35,656 nucleotides of DNA, from NCBI GenBank assembly GCA_028689545.1, contig JAQVCX010000024.1, positions 1 to 35,656 on the forward strand, read 5' to 3'. A program made the translations under genes and the position numbers. Source of the DNA: Parabacteroides sp. (lineage in GTDB: Bacteria; Bacteroidota; Bacteroidia; Bacteroidales; Tannerellaceae). Positions 1 to 9,323 of the stretch are shown here, in pieces (within the stretch, counting starts at the first letter, position 1; each line of letters begins with the position of its first letter). The notes under the pieces were generated by a model. It was not told where the DNA came from. It worked only from the letters and a program-made list of their open reading frames with translations, and ran no database searches.

Positions 1-1
1 T

Positions 2-49
2 GACTATGTCAAAATTATCAATAAGGATATCGGGGAGGATATCTCGTAG
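2..49 (+). CDS. Possible 3' end of a gene entering from the left edge
   Basis: Only the last 15 codons would be inside the window. Frame 2 reads DYVKIINKDIGEDIS and then TAG, a normal-looking polar tail. The third frame is also open to position 86 but reads as an unlikely Arg/Ser-rich peptide. No family can be recognised from so little sequence. From 50 to 141, before the convergent thiamine kinase gene, I see no terminator or other clear signal. Confidence 0.25.
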   Translation, partial: DYVKIINKDIGEDIS

Positions 50-141
50 TATGTTATCTGATGTCATGAGGCAAAGATAAATATTTTATTAGGAATATGA
101 AAACAACCCGATTTATCCGCAGACCCAGATGTTCGCAATGG

Positions 142-789
142 CTAACTTTTTGTATGGGGGGCTTTCCTATAAATGATCACCCGGCAATCCGGGGAGAGGC
201 TGACGGTAAATTGATCGCTCAAAGCCTCGTTGAGAGTCCCTTGCCACCATGCGGTGAGCTTTCGTTGGCAAATGGGCCAGCGGAGTCCTTCCGTACTGAT
301 CTCTCCTTCGGGGTAGAGAACGAAAATGGAGATTTGTTGTCCCGGATAAGAGGCGAGGGTCGTTGTCTTTAAGATAGGCGTGAATAGGCCATAGTCGGAT
401 AACATCTCCACCCGTCCGAACAAAGGGGCATAATCCATAAGGAGGGATATATTACCTAATGTATGGTCCTCGCGCAATCCGGTAGCCCCTAATATAAGGA
501 CTTCTCGATAGCCTTGGGCGTGGGCGAAACGGACGGATTTGGTGAGGTCGTTGATCTCTTGGTCCTCTACATGATGGATTCGGTCCGCGAAGCGTTTGCG
601 CAGGTCGGTGGGGATGCTGTCCAGATCTCCTACGATAGCGTCCGGATGAATGCCTTTTTCATAAAGCGCCTTCACGGCCCCATCGCAGGCGATAATCGTT
701 TTCGCTTCCTTTAATAACCTCAAGGGCAACTCGGCGGAAGGGAATCTCCCGTTCGCCACGATCACGCATCCTTCTTCCTTCACTTCCAT
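142..789 (-). CDS. thiN: Thiamine pyrophosphokinase
   Basis: Transfers pyrophosphate from ATP to thiamine, giving thiamine diphosphate in the cytoplasm. The 215-residue protein has the family blocks in order: CDGAVKAL near residues 35-42, GDLDS at 54-58, DQEINDLTK near 76-84 and GATGLREDHTLGN at 101-113. The start at 789 (MEVKEEG) is preceded by AGGAGA. A longer open frame runs upstream to 1074, but that extra part overlaps pnuT and does not resemble the family. It is the last gene of the minus-strand operon, 26 bp after pnuT and downstream of the TonB receptor. With a TPP riboswitch ahead of the operon, the context fits salvage of imported thiamine. Confidence in the function is high. Confidence 0.9.
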   Translation of the reverse strand: MEVKEEGCVIVANGRFPSAELPLRLLKEAKTIIACDGAVKALYEKGIHPDAIVGDLDSIPTDLRKRFADRIHHVEDQEINDLTKSVRFAHAQGYREVLILGATGLREDHTLGNISLLMDYAPLFGRVEMLSDYGLFTPILKTTTLASYPGQQISIFVLYPEGEISTEGLRWPICQRKLTAWWQGTLNEALSDQFTVSLSPDCRVIIYRKAPHTKS

Positions 790-815
790 ACTATCTCTCC
801 TAATTAATTCATGAA

Positions 816-1403
816 TTAAAACTCTTCCCCCTTCTTCCGCCAATTGTAATAGCCTACTATGGCTAATGTCGCGTAGCAAAAATAGAGTAGCATCGTTGGA
901 TACAAGCCCCGAAGGTAGTAAAGATATACGGAAACAAGGTTTACGATTACCCAAAAAATCCAATGCTCGATAATTCGCCTTGCCAGCATCCAAGTGGCGA
1001 CGATGCCCACCGCCGTGGTGAACGCGTCGCCTGCAGGGATGGGAGAGTCCGTGAATTGACACAGGATATACCATAAGATGGCGAATACGACGGCCAATGT
1101 CCCGGTAATCCCCGCGAAAAGCGGAAGGCTCAGATGAGTGTATAGGATACGGTCGGAAGGCAGGCTACCGCTTTCCGAATGTGTCTCGTGTCTCTTTCGG
1201 GTCCATTGATAGAAACCGTATATGCTGATTCCTACGTAATAGGTTTGCAATCCCATGTCCGCGTAAATCTTAGCGGACAGGAATACAAAGATATACACGA
1301 GGGAGGTGAGGAATCCCACCATCCACATGGCCTTATGTTGTTTAATCTCCAGAAAGAGATAGAGTAGACCGGTTATTACTCCGAAGTATTCTAGCCAAAT
1401 CAT
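816..1403 (-). CDS. pnuT: PnuC-family transporter, probably thiamine-specific (PnuT)
   Basis: A 195-residue integral membrane protein with about seven hydrophobic segments, of PnuC size and character. Recognisable blocks are the N-terminal WLEYFGVITGLLYLFLEI, the aromatic QTYYVGISIYGFYQW near residues 53-67 and the C-terminal VNLVSVYLYYLRGLYPT. PnuC proteins carry nicotinamide riboside, but members placed between a TonB receptor and thiamine kinase under a THI box are known in Bacteroidetes as PnuT. Here the neighbours are exactly those: a receptor 19 bp upstream and thiN 26 bp downstream. Thiamine as substrate is inferred from context and riboswitch; phosphorylation by ThiN would trap it in the cell. 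Confidence 0.85.
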   Translation of the reverse strand: MIWLEYFGVITGLLYLFLEIKQHKAMWMVGFLTSLVYIFVFLSAKIYADMGLQTYYVGISIYGFYQWTRKRHETHSESGSLPSDRILYTHLSLPLFAGITGTLAVVFAILWYILCQFTDSPIPAGDAFTTAVGIVATWMLARRIIEHWIFWVIVNLVSVYLYYLRGLYPTMLLYFCYATLAIVGYYNWRKKGEEF

Positions 1404-1422
1404 ATTGATAATTGCAAATTAG

Positions 1423-3624
1423 TTAGAACTTGAAGGTGACTCTGGCCATGGCGTTCGTGCCGGCTTGGGTGAAATAACCGTCATCCTTTTTGCGTGTGCC
1501 GTTTTCGATATAAGAGTACACCCATGCGTTGGTCTCGTACTTCTCGTTGAAGAGGTTGTTGATCGTCACGTCTAGGGCTATTTCTTTCATGAACTTAGGG
1601 TGGAAGGCATAACCGATACGTAGGCTATTGATAAAGTAGGGATCGATGGAACGATCCTCGCTGCTTGAGTTGTCTATGTATTGGCGGCCTACTACTTGCG
1701 AGTTGAAACTAGCGGTAAACCCTTTGTAGGCGAAATCGAACATGCTGTTCGCTATTAGATTCGGGGAGAAAGCTATATTCGTTGTGCCTAGCTCATTGAT
1801 CTCTTGCCCTCCGGTATCCCAATTATCCACGTATTCCACGAAATGCTTGATCTTATTTTGGCTGAGGGTTACGTTCGCGTTCCAATTCAGCCAAGAGGTG
1901 ATTTGTACGCCTCCGCTCAGTTCGATACCCATACGATAGCTATCCTTTATATTGGAAGTGAGGGCCTCGCCGATCTCGCTGATCTTTCCGGTCAGTATCA
2001 ATTGGTTGTTGTAATCCATGAAGTAGAGATTGGCTCCAATCCGGAAACGCTCGTTACCAAAACTATAGCCGGCCTCGTAATCATATAAGGTCTCGTGGGT
2101 AGGACGTTCCTCGGGACCTGCCTCCGTGAAGTTATCCCGGTTCGGCTCCCGGTTGGCGATGGAGAAAGAGACGAACGCGTTATGGCCGTTGTTCTGGAAA
2201 TTGATTCCGGCTTTCGGGTTGAAGAAGTTCCAGTCCTTACGGATGTCCAGTCCTTCCCCGGCCTTATCGTCGCTTCCGCTAATGGTATAATGGATTCCCC
2301 GGTATTGCAAGTCCAGATAGCCGGTGAAAAGCGGGGAAAGACGTTGCGTTAATTTCGCGTAAACGTTGTAGTCTAGTTTCTTACCCGTATTGCGGTAATA
2401 TTCGTAATCCGGCTGTGGTAAGGCATTCGCGCTCTTCGTCCACATTACCCGGCCAAAGTGATCGCCTACATAGTCGTTGACGGCGGTTCCCAGCGACAGG
2501 CGGGTGTTGGCACGTTGATAGTTGGCGCTATAAACGGCTCCATAGAAATAATTGTCGAGCCATTTACGGCGCACGAGGTCGGTCTTCTTTACGGTATTGC
2601 CCTCCGGGTCGATATATGCCGGCAGGTTGTAGCTACCGAATTTGGCTCCCGATTTATAATCCTCATAGTAACCGTTTCCATCCGTATAATGAAGGGTTAG
2701 GTTCATGTTCCAATAATCCCCGATGCGCTGGCTGGCCATCAAATGGTAATTATGCTGCCAGTAATTATCAGTTTGGTTGTCATAGTATTTCTTCACGCCG
2801 TTCTCCTCATATTCGCCACATGGATTGTAAGAGCGATCCGTGTCTAGCATATAAGAAGGTACGCCGGTCCATGCCTGGTACGTCTTTTCGCTGTTGCCGA
2901 ATGCCTGGAACTTTATTAAGGTGTTGTCGGCGTAGAAAGCGGCAGAGGCATAGTAAGAGCTCATGCGGGCGGAGGCACGGTCGATAAAGCCGTCGCTGCG
3001 GATATTGGAGTAACGGGCATCGAAGGCGAAGTGATCGTAAAGCAATCCGGTTCCGCCTTTTACGGTATGTTTGAGTGTCCCGAAAGAACCCGCCGATACG
3101 GAATATTCGCCGTAAGGCTTTAAGGATGGTTTCTCGGTCTGCATGGCTACGGTCGCCCCAAAAGCGGCGGCACCATTGGTGGATGTTCCCGCTCCTCGCT
3201 GGATCTGGATGGATTCTACCGAGGAGGCTATATCCGCCATATTCGCCCAGAATACGGAATGAGACTCGGAGTCGTTGACCGGCACGCCGTTGACCGTGAT
3301 GTTGATACGGTTCGCGTCTGTGCCGCGGATGCGGAAGCCGGAGTAACCGATACCTGTCCCGGCATCGGAAGTCATGATAACGGAAGGCGATTGCGAGATA
3401 AGGAACGGGATGCCTTGCCCGTCGTTGCGGCCGCTTAATTCGCGCTTGGAGATATCGCTATAAGCTACCGGCGTTTCCTTGCCTGCTTTCATGGCGGTGA
3501 TAACGACCTCGTCCAAGGATATGTCTTTTGAGATTCTCAAGGAGTCAACCGGACTGGGCATTTGCGCCTCGACGGTTGTAGCCAGCAAGGAGCCGGCTAA
3601 GATAACCAATACATTTTTCATCAT
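1423..3624 (-). CDS. TonB-dependent outer membrane receptor, probable thiamine receptor
   Basis: A 733-residue outer-membrane active transporter. It has an N-terminal signal peptide (hydrophobic to about residue 20, ending TTVEAQ). A TonB-box-like DEVVITAMK lies near residues 38-46. The plug domain (ISQSPSVIMTSDAGTG, FRIRGTDANRINITVNGVPV, IQRGAGTSTNGAAAFG) runs to about residue 165. A beta-barrel follows and ends in the aromatic terminus ARVTFKF. Two adjacent ATG codons begin the gene; there is no strong Shine-Dalgarno, as is usual in Bacteroidetes. It is first in the operon, directly after the TPP riboswitch, which points to thiamine or a thiamine derivative as ligand. This matches the thiamine-regulated receptor often called Omr1. 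The ligand is inferred, not visible in the protein. Confidence 0.88.
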   Translation of the reverse strand: MMKNVLVILAGSLLATTVEAQMPSPVDSLRISKDISLDEVVITAMKAGKETPVAYSDISKRELSGRNDGQGIPFLISQSPSVIMTSDAGTGIGYSGFRIRGTDANRINITVNGVPVNDSESHSVFWANMADIASSVESIQIQRGAGTSTNGAAAFGATVAMQTEKPSLKPYGEYSVSAGSFGTLKHTVKGGTGLLYDHFAFDARYSNIRSDGFIDRASARMSSYYASAAFYADNTLIKFQAFGNSEKTYQAWTGVPSYMLDTDRSYNPCGEYEENGVKKYYDNQTDNYWQHNYHLMASQRIGDYWNMNLTLHYTDGNGYYEDYKSGAKFGSYNLPAYIDPEGNTVKKTDLVRRKWLDNYFYGAVYSANYQRANTRLSLGTAVNDYVGDHFGRVMWTKSANALPQPDYEYYRNTGKKLDYNVYAKLTQRLSPLFTGYLDLQYRGIHYTISGSDDKAGEGLDIRKDWNFFNPKAGINFQNNGHNAFVSFSIANREPNRDNFTEAGPEERPTHETLYDYEAGYSFGNERFRIGANLYFMDYNNQLILTGKISEIGEALTSNIKDSYRMGIELSGGVQITSWLNWNANVTLSQNKIKHFVEYVDNWDTGGQEINELGTTNIAFSPNLIANSMFDFAYKGFTASFNSQVVGRQYIDNSSSEDRSIDPYFINSLRIGYAFHPKFMKEIALDVTINNLFNEKYETNAWVYSYIENGTRKKDDGYFTQAGTNAMARVTFKF

Positions 3625-3679
3625 TTCATCTTTTTGTTTTCAACCTAAATAGATGAATAGAAAGGAGAGGAGAGCGCAT

Positions 3680-3770
3680 GAATCCCTACGACAGCATTAT
3701 CTGTACAGGTTCTATGGGTATAATCTCAGCCCGCTCTTCCCGTGAAGGATCTCGCGAGCACCCCTTCGTA
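3680..3770 (-). promoter_or_regulatory. TPP riboswitch (THI element)
   Basis: Reading the minus strand, GGGGTGC is followed by a variable P3 hairpin (GCTC...GAGC), then GGCTGAGATTATACCC, GAACCTG, the ACAG/CTGT P5 helix around ATAATG, and CGTAGGGA. These are the conserved blocks of the THI box in the right order and spacing. Outer bases GAA and TTC can close P1. It lies about 55 bp before the receptor start, so binding of thiamine diphosphate would lower expression of receptor, PnuT and ThiN. Confidence 0.95.
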
Positions 3771-3778
3771 TTCGGCCG

Positions 3779-3786
3779 CGAATATA
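3779..3786 (-). promoter_or_regulatory. Possible promoter -7 element for the thiamine operon
   Basis: Minus-strand TATATTCG differs by one base from the Bacteroidetes -7 element TAnnTTTG and sits just upstream of the riboswitch, where the transcript should begin. No clear TTTG -33 element is seen. Confidence 0.35.
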
Positions 3787-3802
3787 GGCATTAAAGTGTT
3801 AA

Positions 3803-3865
3803 TAAATATTACTATCAATAGTAAATCTGATTTCTATGGATGTTAAATCGGATTACTATGGGTAG
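3803..3865. repeat. Three imperfect tandem repeats of about 22 bp
   Basis: Units begin TAAAT at 3803, 3822 and 3844. The second and third are near copies (TAAATCTGATTTCTATGG and TAAATCGGATTACTATGG, period 22); the first is more degenerate and 19 bp long. They fill the space between the thiamine riboswitch and the rimP promoter. Repeats spaced by about two helical turns can be protein-binding sites, but no regulator is identified. Confidence 0.6.
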
Positions 3866-3913
3866 TAATTCATTTTGTGTCGTATTAATTTTTCTGCAAA
3901 AAGATGTGGATTA

Positions 3914-3945
3914 TTTGAGAACTCATTGATTTTTTGTATATTTGC
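3914..3945 (+). promoter_or_regulatory. Promoter of the rimP-nusA-infB operon
   Basis: TTTG at 3914-3917, 19 bp, then TATATTTG at 3937-3944 is an exact match to the Bacteroidetes housekeeping consensus (-33 TTTG, -7 TAnnTTTG). Transcription would start near 3950, giving an untranslated leader of about 60 nt before rimP. Confidence 0.8.
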
Positions 3946-4011
3946 GGGCGATTAAGTGAAGTTGAGGAGGGGGCGGGTAGTCCCCTTCTTTTGTTCTTAA
4001 CGTATATGTGT

Positions 4012-4479
4012 ATGATAGAAAAGAAAGTGATAAGCCAATTGGTAGAGGAAAAACTAGCCTCTTCGAGCAATTATTTAGTAGACGTAGTGATTAAACCGGG
4101 AAACCTGATAGTCGTTGAAATTGATAACGATGAGGCGGTAAGCATTGACGATTGCGCTGAGTTGAGCCGGCATTTAGAGGAACATCTGGATCGCGATGTC
4201 GAGGATTATGAGCTGGAGGTTGGCTCCGCTGGCATTACTTCTCCTTTTAAGGTACTTCGCCAATACATCAAGAACATCGGGAACGAGGTGGAGATGCTGT
4301 TGAAAAACGGCTCGAAGCTGATAGGCGTGCTGAAATCCGCCGACGAGAACGGTGTGGTTATCTCTGTCGAGAAGAAGGTGAAACCGGAGGGCGCTAAGCG
4401 GAAGATGACCGTGGTGGAGGATGAGTCGTATACATTTGATGAAATAAAATATACAAAATACTTAATAAGATTCAAGTAA
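4012..4479 (+). CDS. rimP: Ribosome maturation factor RimP
   Basis: Acts in late assembly of the 30S subunit. The 155-residue protein has the N-terminal RimP domain (DVVIKPGNLIVVEIDN, SIDDCAELSRHLEEHLD, YELEVGSAGITSPFK near residues 61-75) and a C-terminal Sm-like domain (VEMLLKNGSKLIGVLKSADENG). I use the ATG at 4012 (MIEKKVIS). An upstream in-frame ATG at 3934 would add 26 unrelated residues and lies inside the promoter. It is first in the rimP-nusA-infB operon, a gene order found widely in bacteria, and is followed 4 bp later by nusA. Confidence 0.93.
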   Translation: MIEKKVISQLVEEKLASSSNYLVDVVIKPGNLIVVEIDNDEAVSIDDCAELSRHLEEHLDRDVEDYELEVGSAGITSPFKVLRQYIKNIGNEVEMLLKNGSKLIGVLKSADENGVVISVEKKVKPEGAKRKMTVVEDESYTFDEIKYTKYLIRFK

Positions 4480-4483
4480 GATT

Positions 4484-5749
4484 ATGGCCAAGAAAGAGGA
4501 AACAATCAGTATGATTGACACCCTTGCGGAGTTCAAGGAGTTGAAGAATATCGATAAAGATACGATGATTAGCGTTTTGGAAGATTCGTTCCGTAACGTG
4601 ATCGCCAAGATGTTTGGCACGGATGAGAACTATGACGTGATTATCAATCCTGAGAAAGGAGATTTCGAGATCTGGAGAAACCGTACGGTTGTGGCTGATG
4701 ATGAATTGGAGGATGATAACTTGCAACTTACGCTGACAGAGGCCCGTAAAATCGATGCCGACTGTGAGGTGGGCGAGGAAGTGACCGATGAGGTGCATTT
4801 CGCTGACTTCGGACGCCGAGCGATCTTAAACTTGCGCCAGACCTTGGCCTCAAAGATACTTGAATTGCAAAAAGACAGCTTGTACGCTAAGTATAAGGAT
4901 AAAATCGGCCACATCATCGCCGCTGAGGTTTATCAGGTGTGGAAGAAAGAGATCCTGTTGCTGGATGACGATGGTAATGAGTTGCTACTGCCGAAATCCG
5001 AGCAAATCCCGACCGATTTCTATCGTAAGGGAGAGACCGTACGTGCGATCGTTCAACGTGTGGACAATTATAATAACAACCCGAAGATTCTTCTTTCCCG
5101 TACGGATAAGGTCTTCTTGCAGCGGTTGTTCGAGCTGGAGGTTCCGGAGATCAATGACGGCTTGATCACGATCAAGGCGATCGCCCGCATCCCGGGAGAG
5201 CGCGCTAAAGTGGCTGTCGAGTCATACGATGACCGTATTGACCCGGTAGGCGCTTGCGTAGGTATGAAAGGCTCTCGTATCCACGGTATCGTTCGCGAGT
5301 TGAGAAACGAGAACATTGATGTGATTAATTACACCTCAAACCTCTCCTTGTTTATCCAGCGAGCCTTAAGCCCGGCCAAGATCTCTTCTATCCGTGTAAA
5401 TGAGGAAGAAAAGAAAGCCGAGGTTTATCTGCGTCCGGAGGAGGTTTCCTTGGCGATCGGTAAGGGCGGTCTGAATATTAAGTTGGCTTGTATGTTGACT
5501 GAGTATACGATAGACGTATTCCGTGATATCGAAGGAGCGGACGAGGAGGATATCTACTTGGATGAGTTCTCCGACGAGATCGACAGCTGGGTGATCGACG
5601 CACTGAAGAATATAGGATGCTATACGGCGAAGAGTGTCCTTGCTATGGATCGCAGTGAGATTATTGAACGTGCCGATCTGGAAGAACAGACCGTGGACGA
5701 TTTTCTTGCTATCTTATCTGCGGAATTTGAAGATGAAGACAACGAATAA
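4484..5749 (+). CDS. nusA: Transcription termination/antitermination factor NusA
   Basis: Binds RNA polymerase and nascent RNA and modulates pausing, termination and antitermination. The 421-residue protein shows the N-terminal polymerase-binding domain ([18 protein letters not shown] onward), an S1 domain near 130-200 and two KH domains. KH signatures are [19 protein letters not shown] near residues 252-270 and [14 protein letters not shown] near 322-335. The acidic tail EFEDEDNE ends a short C-terminal helix-hairpin-helix region; the two long acidic repeats of the E. coli protein are absent, as is common outside proteobacteria. It lies 4 bp after rimP and 20 bp before infB. Confidence 0.95.
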   Translation: MAKKEETISMIDTLAEFKELKNIDKDTMISVLEDSFRNVIAKMFGTDENYDVIINPEKGDFEIWRNRTVVADDELEDDNLQLTLTEARKIDADCEVGEEVTDEVHFADFGRRAILNLRQTLASKILELQKDSLYAKYKDKIGHIIAAEVYQVWKKEILLLDDDGNELLLPKSEQIPTDFYRKGETVRAIVQRVDNYNNNPKILLSRTDKVFLQRLFELEVPEINDGLITIKAIARIPGERAKVAVESYDDRIDPVGACVGMKGSRIHGIVRELRNENIDVINYTSNLSLFIQRALSPAKISSIRVNEEEKKAEVYLRPEEVSLAIGKGGLNIKLACMLTEYTIDVFRDIEGADEEDIYLDEFSDEIDSWVIDALKNIGCYTAKSVLAMDRSEIIERADLEEQTVDDFLAILSAEFEDEDNE

Positions 5750-5769
5750 GTATTACGACAAAGTTAGAT

Positions 5770-8700
5770 ATGCCTATAAAATTAATTCAAGTACAGAGAA
5801 AATTGAACGTGGGGATCAACACGGTGGTTGAGTTCCTGCACCGGAATGGGGTCTCGGTTGAGGATAATCCCAACACGAGGATCAGTGATGAACAGTATGC
5901 TTTGCTCGTAAAAGAGTTTGGAAAGGATCTGCCTGAGAAAGAACGTGCTTTCGCGGCGGATCGTGCGCGGAAAGAGGTTCCTTCTGTGAAAGAAGAGAAG
6001 ACTGCGGAAATAAAGACAGTGATACCGGAAGAATTCAGACCTAAGATCGTAATGAAGGGTCACATCGATTTGGATGGTGGACAACATAAAAAACAGCAGG
6101 AAGAGCCGAAGGTTAAAGAAGAGCCTAAAGTGAAGGAAGAGCCGAAGGTGAAAGAGGAACCGAAGGTGAAGGAAGAGCCGAAGGCTAAAGAGGAACCTAA
6201 GGCAAAGGATGAACCTAAGGCAAAGGAAGAACTGAAAATAAAGGATGAGCCGAAAGTAAAGGAAGAGCCGAAAGTGAAGGAAGCGCCTACCGCTCCCGCT
6301 GCTCAAGTTCCTGTTAAACCCGCGCAAACCGCGCAGGCTCCCACGGAGAAAAAAGAAGAAAAAGTTATAGTAGTGGAAGTGGAAAAAGAAAAAACCGTAG
6401 AGAAGCAACCAGTTGTTGCGGAACCTAAGGTGGAAAATGTGAAACCGGAACGGGAAGTAGAGAAGACCGAGGAAAAGGATGATAATCTTTTCCGTTTGAA
6501 CTCGGCTAAATTGGAGTCAAAGATTAAGGTGACCGGTAAGATTGACTTGGACGCGCTTAACCAATCTACTCGTCCGAAAAAGAAGACGAAAGAGGAGAGG
6601 CGGAAAGAGCGCGATGAGAAGCAGAAGTTTAATAGCAACCGACCGGGCAATAACAACAACGGTCCGGGAGCTCCTCATAAAAGTCCGAATTCGCCTACGT
6701 TGATTAAGCCGAACGCTCCTGTTAAACCGGGAGAGGAAGGCGACGCTAAGAAAAAGCGTAAACGTATCAAGAAAGACCGGGTAGACGTGAATAATACGCC
6801 GGGTACGAATTATCCGCGCCCGAATCGTGACGACCGTCCGAATACCGACCGTAAGCTTCGCTTGAAGAAACCGGTGAAGGCGGAAGTTAGCGAAGTGGAT
6901 GTTCAAAAGCAGATCAAGGAGACGTTGGCTCGCTTGACCAACAAGAATAATAAGAATAATAAGGGTGCTAAATACCGTCGTGATAAACGTGATGCCGCCG
7001 TGAAACGTGAGCACGAGTTGATGGAGCAGGAAGAACTGGAAAGCAAGGTATTGAAGCTGACCGAGTTCGTTACGGCCAACGACTTGGCGAACATGATGGA
7101 CGTAGCGGTGACGGAGGTTATCGGTACTTGCATGAGCATTGGTATCATGGTTTCTATCAACCAGCGTCTGGACGCGGAGACTATCAATATCGTGGCTGAG
7201 GAGTTCGGCTTTAAGACCGAATATGTAAGCGCCGATGTTGTCGAGGCGATCAACGCGGACGAGGAGATCGATAACGAGGAGGATTGGGTAGCCCGTCCGC
7301 CTATCGTAACGGTGATGGGACACGTTGACCATGGTAAGACTTCTTTATTGGATAATATCCGTAGCGCGAACGTAATCGCCGGTGAGGCCGGTGGTATCAC
7401 GCAGCATATCGGAGCCTACAACGTGAAGTTAAAGAATGGCCGCCGTATCACGTTCTTGGATACTCCGGGTCACGAGGCGTTTACCGCTATGCGTGCCCGT
7501 GGCGCGAAGGTGACGGATATCGCGATCATTATCGTGGCCGCTGATGATAACGTGATGCCTCAGACGATTGAGGCAATCAATCACGCTTCGGCCGCTGGTG
7601 TTCCTATTGTTTTCGCTATTAATAAAATAGATAAGCCACACGCTAATCCGGAGAAGATCAAGGAGGAGTTGGCTAATATGAATTACTTGGTGGAGGACTG
7701 GGGTGGTAAGTACCAAAGCCAGGAGATCTCCGCTAAGAAGGGTCTTGGTATCGAGGAGTTGCTAGAGAAGGTATTGCTGGAGGCCGACCTGTTGGATTTG
7801 AAAGCGAATCCGAAAAAACGTGCGGTCGGTTCTATCATCGAGTCCTCTTTGGACAAGGGACGTGGCTATGTATCTACCATATTGGTGGAGAACGGTACGT
7901 TGAAGATGGGAGATATCGTTTTGGCGGGAACTCATCAAGGGCGTATCAAGGCGATGTTCAACGAGCGTAACCAACGGGTGGAGAAGGCTGGTCCTTCCGA
8001 GCCGGTATTGATCCTCGGTTTGAACGGCGCTCCTCAGGCCGGTGATACATTTAATGTATTGGAGACCGAGCAAGAGGCGCGTGAGATCGCTAACCGTCGT
8101 GAGCAGTTGCAACGTGAGCTTGGTCTCCGTACGCAGAAGATGCTTACGCTGGATGATATCGGTCGCCGTATCGCGGTGGGTAACTTCCAGGAGTTGAACG
8201 TGATCGTGAAGGGCGACGTGGATGGTTCCGTAGAGGCATTGTCCGACTCTTTGATCCGTTTGTCTACCGAGGAGATTCAAGTGAACGTGATTCACAAGGC
8301 GGTCGGTCAGATATCCGAGTCGGATGTCGTGTTGGCGGCTGCTTCGAGCGCTATCATCATCGGATTCCAGGTTCGTCCGTCTTTGCAAGCGCGCAGAAAC
8401 GCCGAGAAGGAAGGGGTGGAGATCCGTTTGTACTCTATCATCTACGATGCGATCGAGGAGGTGACAAGTGCGATGGAAGGTATGCTTTCTCCGGAGATCA
8501 AGGAGGAGATTACCGCTTATGTGGAGGTACAGCAGGTATTCAAGATCACCAAGGTGGGTACGGTTGCCGGATGTATGGTTAAGGAAGGCAAGATCAAACG
8601 TACGAACAAGATCCGCTTGATACGTGACGGTATCGTTATCTATGCCGGCGAGCTAGGTTCTTTGAAACGTTTCAAGGACGATGCGAAAGAAGTCGTGGCT

Positions 8701-8799
8701 GGCTTGGATTGCGGTTTGAATATTACGAACTTCAACGATATCCAAGTGGGTGATATGATCGAGTCGTACGAAGAGACAGAAATAAAGAAGACGTTATAA
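5770..8799 (+). CDS. infB: Translation initiation factor IF-2
   Basis: GTPase that places initiator tRNA on the 30S subunit and promotes subunit joining. The 1009-residue protein starts with an IF2_N domain (residues 1-50). A long charged linker follows, with EEPKVK-type repeats (about residues 112-180) and Lys/Asn/Pro-rich stretches. A second IF2_N-like region ([18 protein letters not shown]) leads into the G domain: GHVDHGKT at 517-524, DTPGH at 564-568 and NKID at 618-621. Domains II to IV follow to the end. The linker repeats are encoded by near-identical 18-bp units and probably vary in number among strains. The stop is 2 bp before the cvpA-like gene, so the two are likely co-transcribed. 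Confidence 0.97.
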   Translation: MPIKLIQVQRKLNVGINTVVEFLHRNGVSVEDNPNTRISDEQYALLVKEFGKDLPEKERAFAADRARKEVPSVKEEKTAEIKTVIPEEFRPKIVMKGHIDLDGGQHKKQQEEPKVKEEPKVKEEPKVKEEPKVKEEPKAKEEPKAKDEPKAKEELKIKDEPKVKEEPKVKEAPTAPAAQVPVKPAQTAQAPTEKKEEKVIVVEVEKEKTVEKQPVVAEPKVENVKPEREVEKTEEKDDNLFRLNSAKLESKIKVTGKIDLDALNQSTRPKKKTKEERRKERDEKQKFNSNRPGNNNNGPGAPHKSPNSPTLIKPNAPVKPGEEGDAKKKRKRIKKDRVDVNNTPGTNYPRPNRDDRPNTDRKLRLKKPVKAEVSEVDVQKQIKETLARLTNKNNKNNKGAKYRRDKRDAAVKREHELMEQEELESKVLKLTEFVTANDLANMMDVAVTEVIGTCMSIGIMVSINQRLDAETINIVAEEFGFKTEYVSADVVEAINADEEIDNEEDWVARPPIVTVMGHVDHGKTSLLDNIRSANVIAGEAGGITQHIGAYNVKLKNGRRITFLDTPGHEAFTAMRARGAKVTDIAIIIVAADDNVMPQTIEAINHASAAGVPIVFAINKIDKPHANPEKIKEELANMNYLVEDWGGKYQSQEISAKKGLGIEELLEKVLLEADLLDLKANPKKRAVGSIIESSLDKGRGYVSTILVENGTLKMGDIVLAGTHQGRIKAMFNERNQRVEKAGPSEPVLILGLNGAPQAGDTFNVLETEQEAREIANRREQLQRELGLRTQKMLTLDDIGRRIAVGNFQELNVIVKGDVDGSVEALSDSLIRLSTEEIQVNVIHKAVGQISESDVVLAAASSAIIIGFQVRPSLQARRNAEKEGVEIRLYSIIYDAIEEVTSAMEGMLSPEIKEEITAYVEVQQVFKITKVGTVAGCMVKEGKIKRTNKIRLIRDGIVIYAGELGSLKRFKDDAKEVVAGLDCGLNITNFNDIQVGDMIESYEETEIKKTL
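6103..6285 (+). repeat. Coding tandem repeat in the IF-2 linker
   Basis: Roughly ten 18-bp units (GAGCCGAAGGTGAAAGAA-like) encode EEPKVK with variants such as DEPKAK and EELKIK. The repeats stay in frame because the unit is a multiple of three. They add a flexible, strongly charged linker between the N-terminal domain and the core GTPase. Confidence 0.85.
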
Positions 8800-8801
8800 C
8801 G

Positions 8802-9293
8802 ATGAACTGGTTAGACATTACATTGCTATGTCTGGCAGGGATAGGATTTGTGAAAGGCCTGTTTGATGGAATCATCAAACAGGTTGTTTCGCTTATAGCC
8901 CTAGTGATCGCGATCTTTTTCTGCGGAAAAGCGGCGGCTTGGCTGAAAGGATATATCTTGGCGCTGGGCTGGTTTCCGGAGGAAGGGGTTACTATCTTGA
9001 GTTATATAGCGGGTTTTATCTTGATCATGGGGGTGTTCATTCTTGCGGGCGAGCTGGTTACCCGGGTGGTAGGGGCGACGCCGTTGAGCGTTATCAACCA
9101 TTTGTTTGGTGGCTTTTTCGGGTTGCTGGTCGTTTTGGTCTTTACCAGTTTGCTTTTGAACGCGCTGGAGTTCGTGGATCGTGGATCGGTCTTGATTCGT
9201 CGCCAATCGAAGATAGAATCTCGTTTTTATTATAGCGTGAAGCAAATAGTACCAACTATTTTCCCTCATAATTTGTTTTCTTTAGGTGAATGA
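8802..9293 (+). CDS. CvpA family membrane protein
   Basis: A 163-residue protein with four hydrophobic segments (about residues 5-20, 25-45, 60-85 and 98-122), matching the CvpA (colicin V production) family. The N-terminus MNWLDITLLCLAGIGFVKG and the segment GLFDGIIKQVVSLIALVIAI are typical. CvpA proteins in other bacteria are linked to envelope stress or colicin export, but the molecular role is unsettled. The gene starts 2 bp after infB and is the last in that operon; sufB begins 30 bp later on the same strand. Confidence 0.8.
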   Translation: MNWLDITLLCLAGIGFVKGLFDGIIKQVVSLIALVIAIFFCGKAAAWLKGYILALGWFPEEGVTILSYIAGFILIMGVFILAGELVTRVVGATPLSVINHLFGGFFGLLVVLVFTSLLLNALEFVDRGSVLIRRQSKIESRFYYSVKQIVPTIFPHNLFSLGE

Positions 9294-9323
9294 AGGGCTT
9301 TTATCAATGGTTAATTTTTAATT

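Noticed and set aside
97-372. 91-residue plus-strand reading frame
   Set aside because: It lies antisense to the conserved 3' end of thiN and its protein is Pro/Arg-rich with no family likeness.
790-1074. N-terminal extension of thiamine pyrophosphokinase
   Set aside because: The extra 95 residues overlap pnuT on the same strand in another frame and do not resemble the family; the ATG at 789 has a good AGGAGA site.
5782-8388. Several long minus-strand frames opposite infB
   Set aside because: They mirror a highly conserved gene; their products are low-complexity Phe/Leu/Arg strings or lack any motif.
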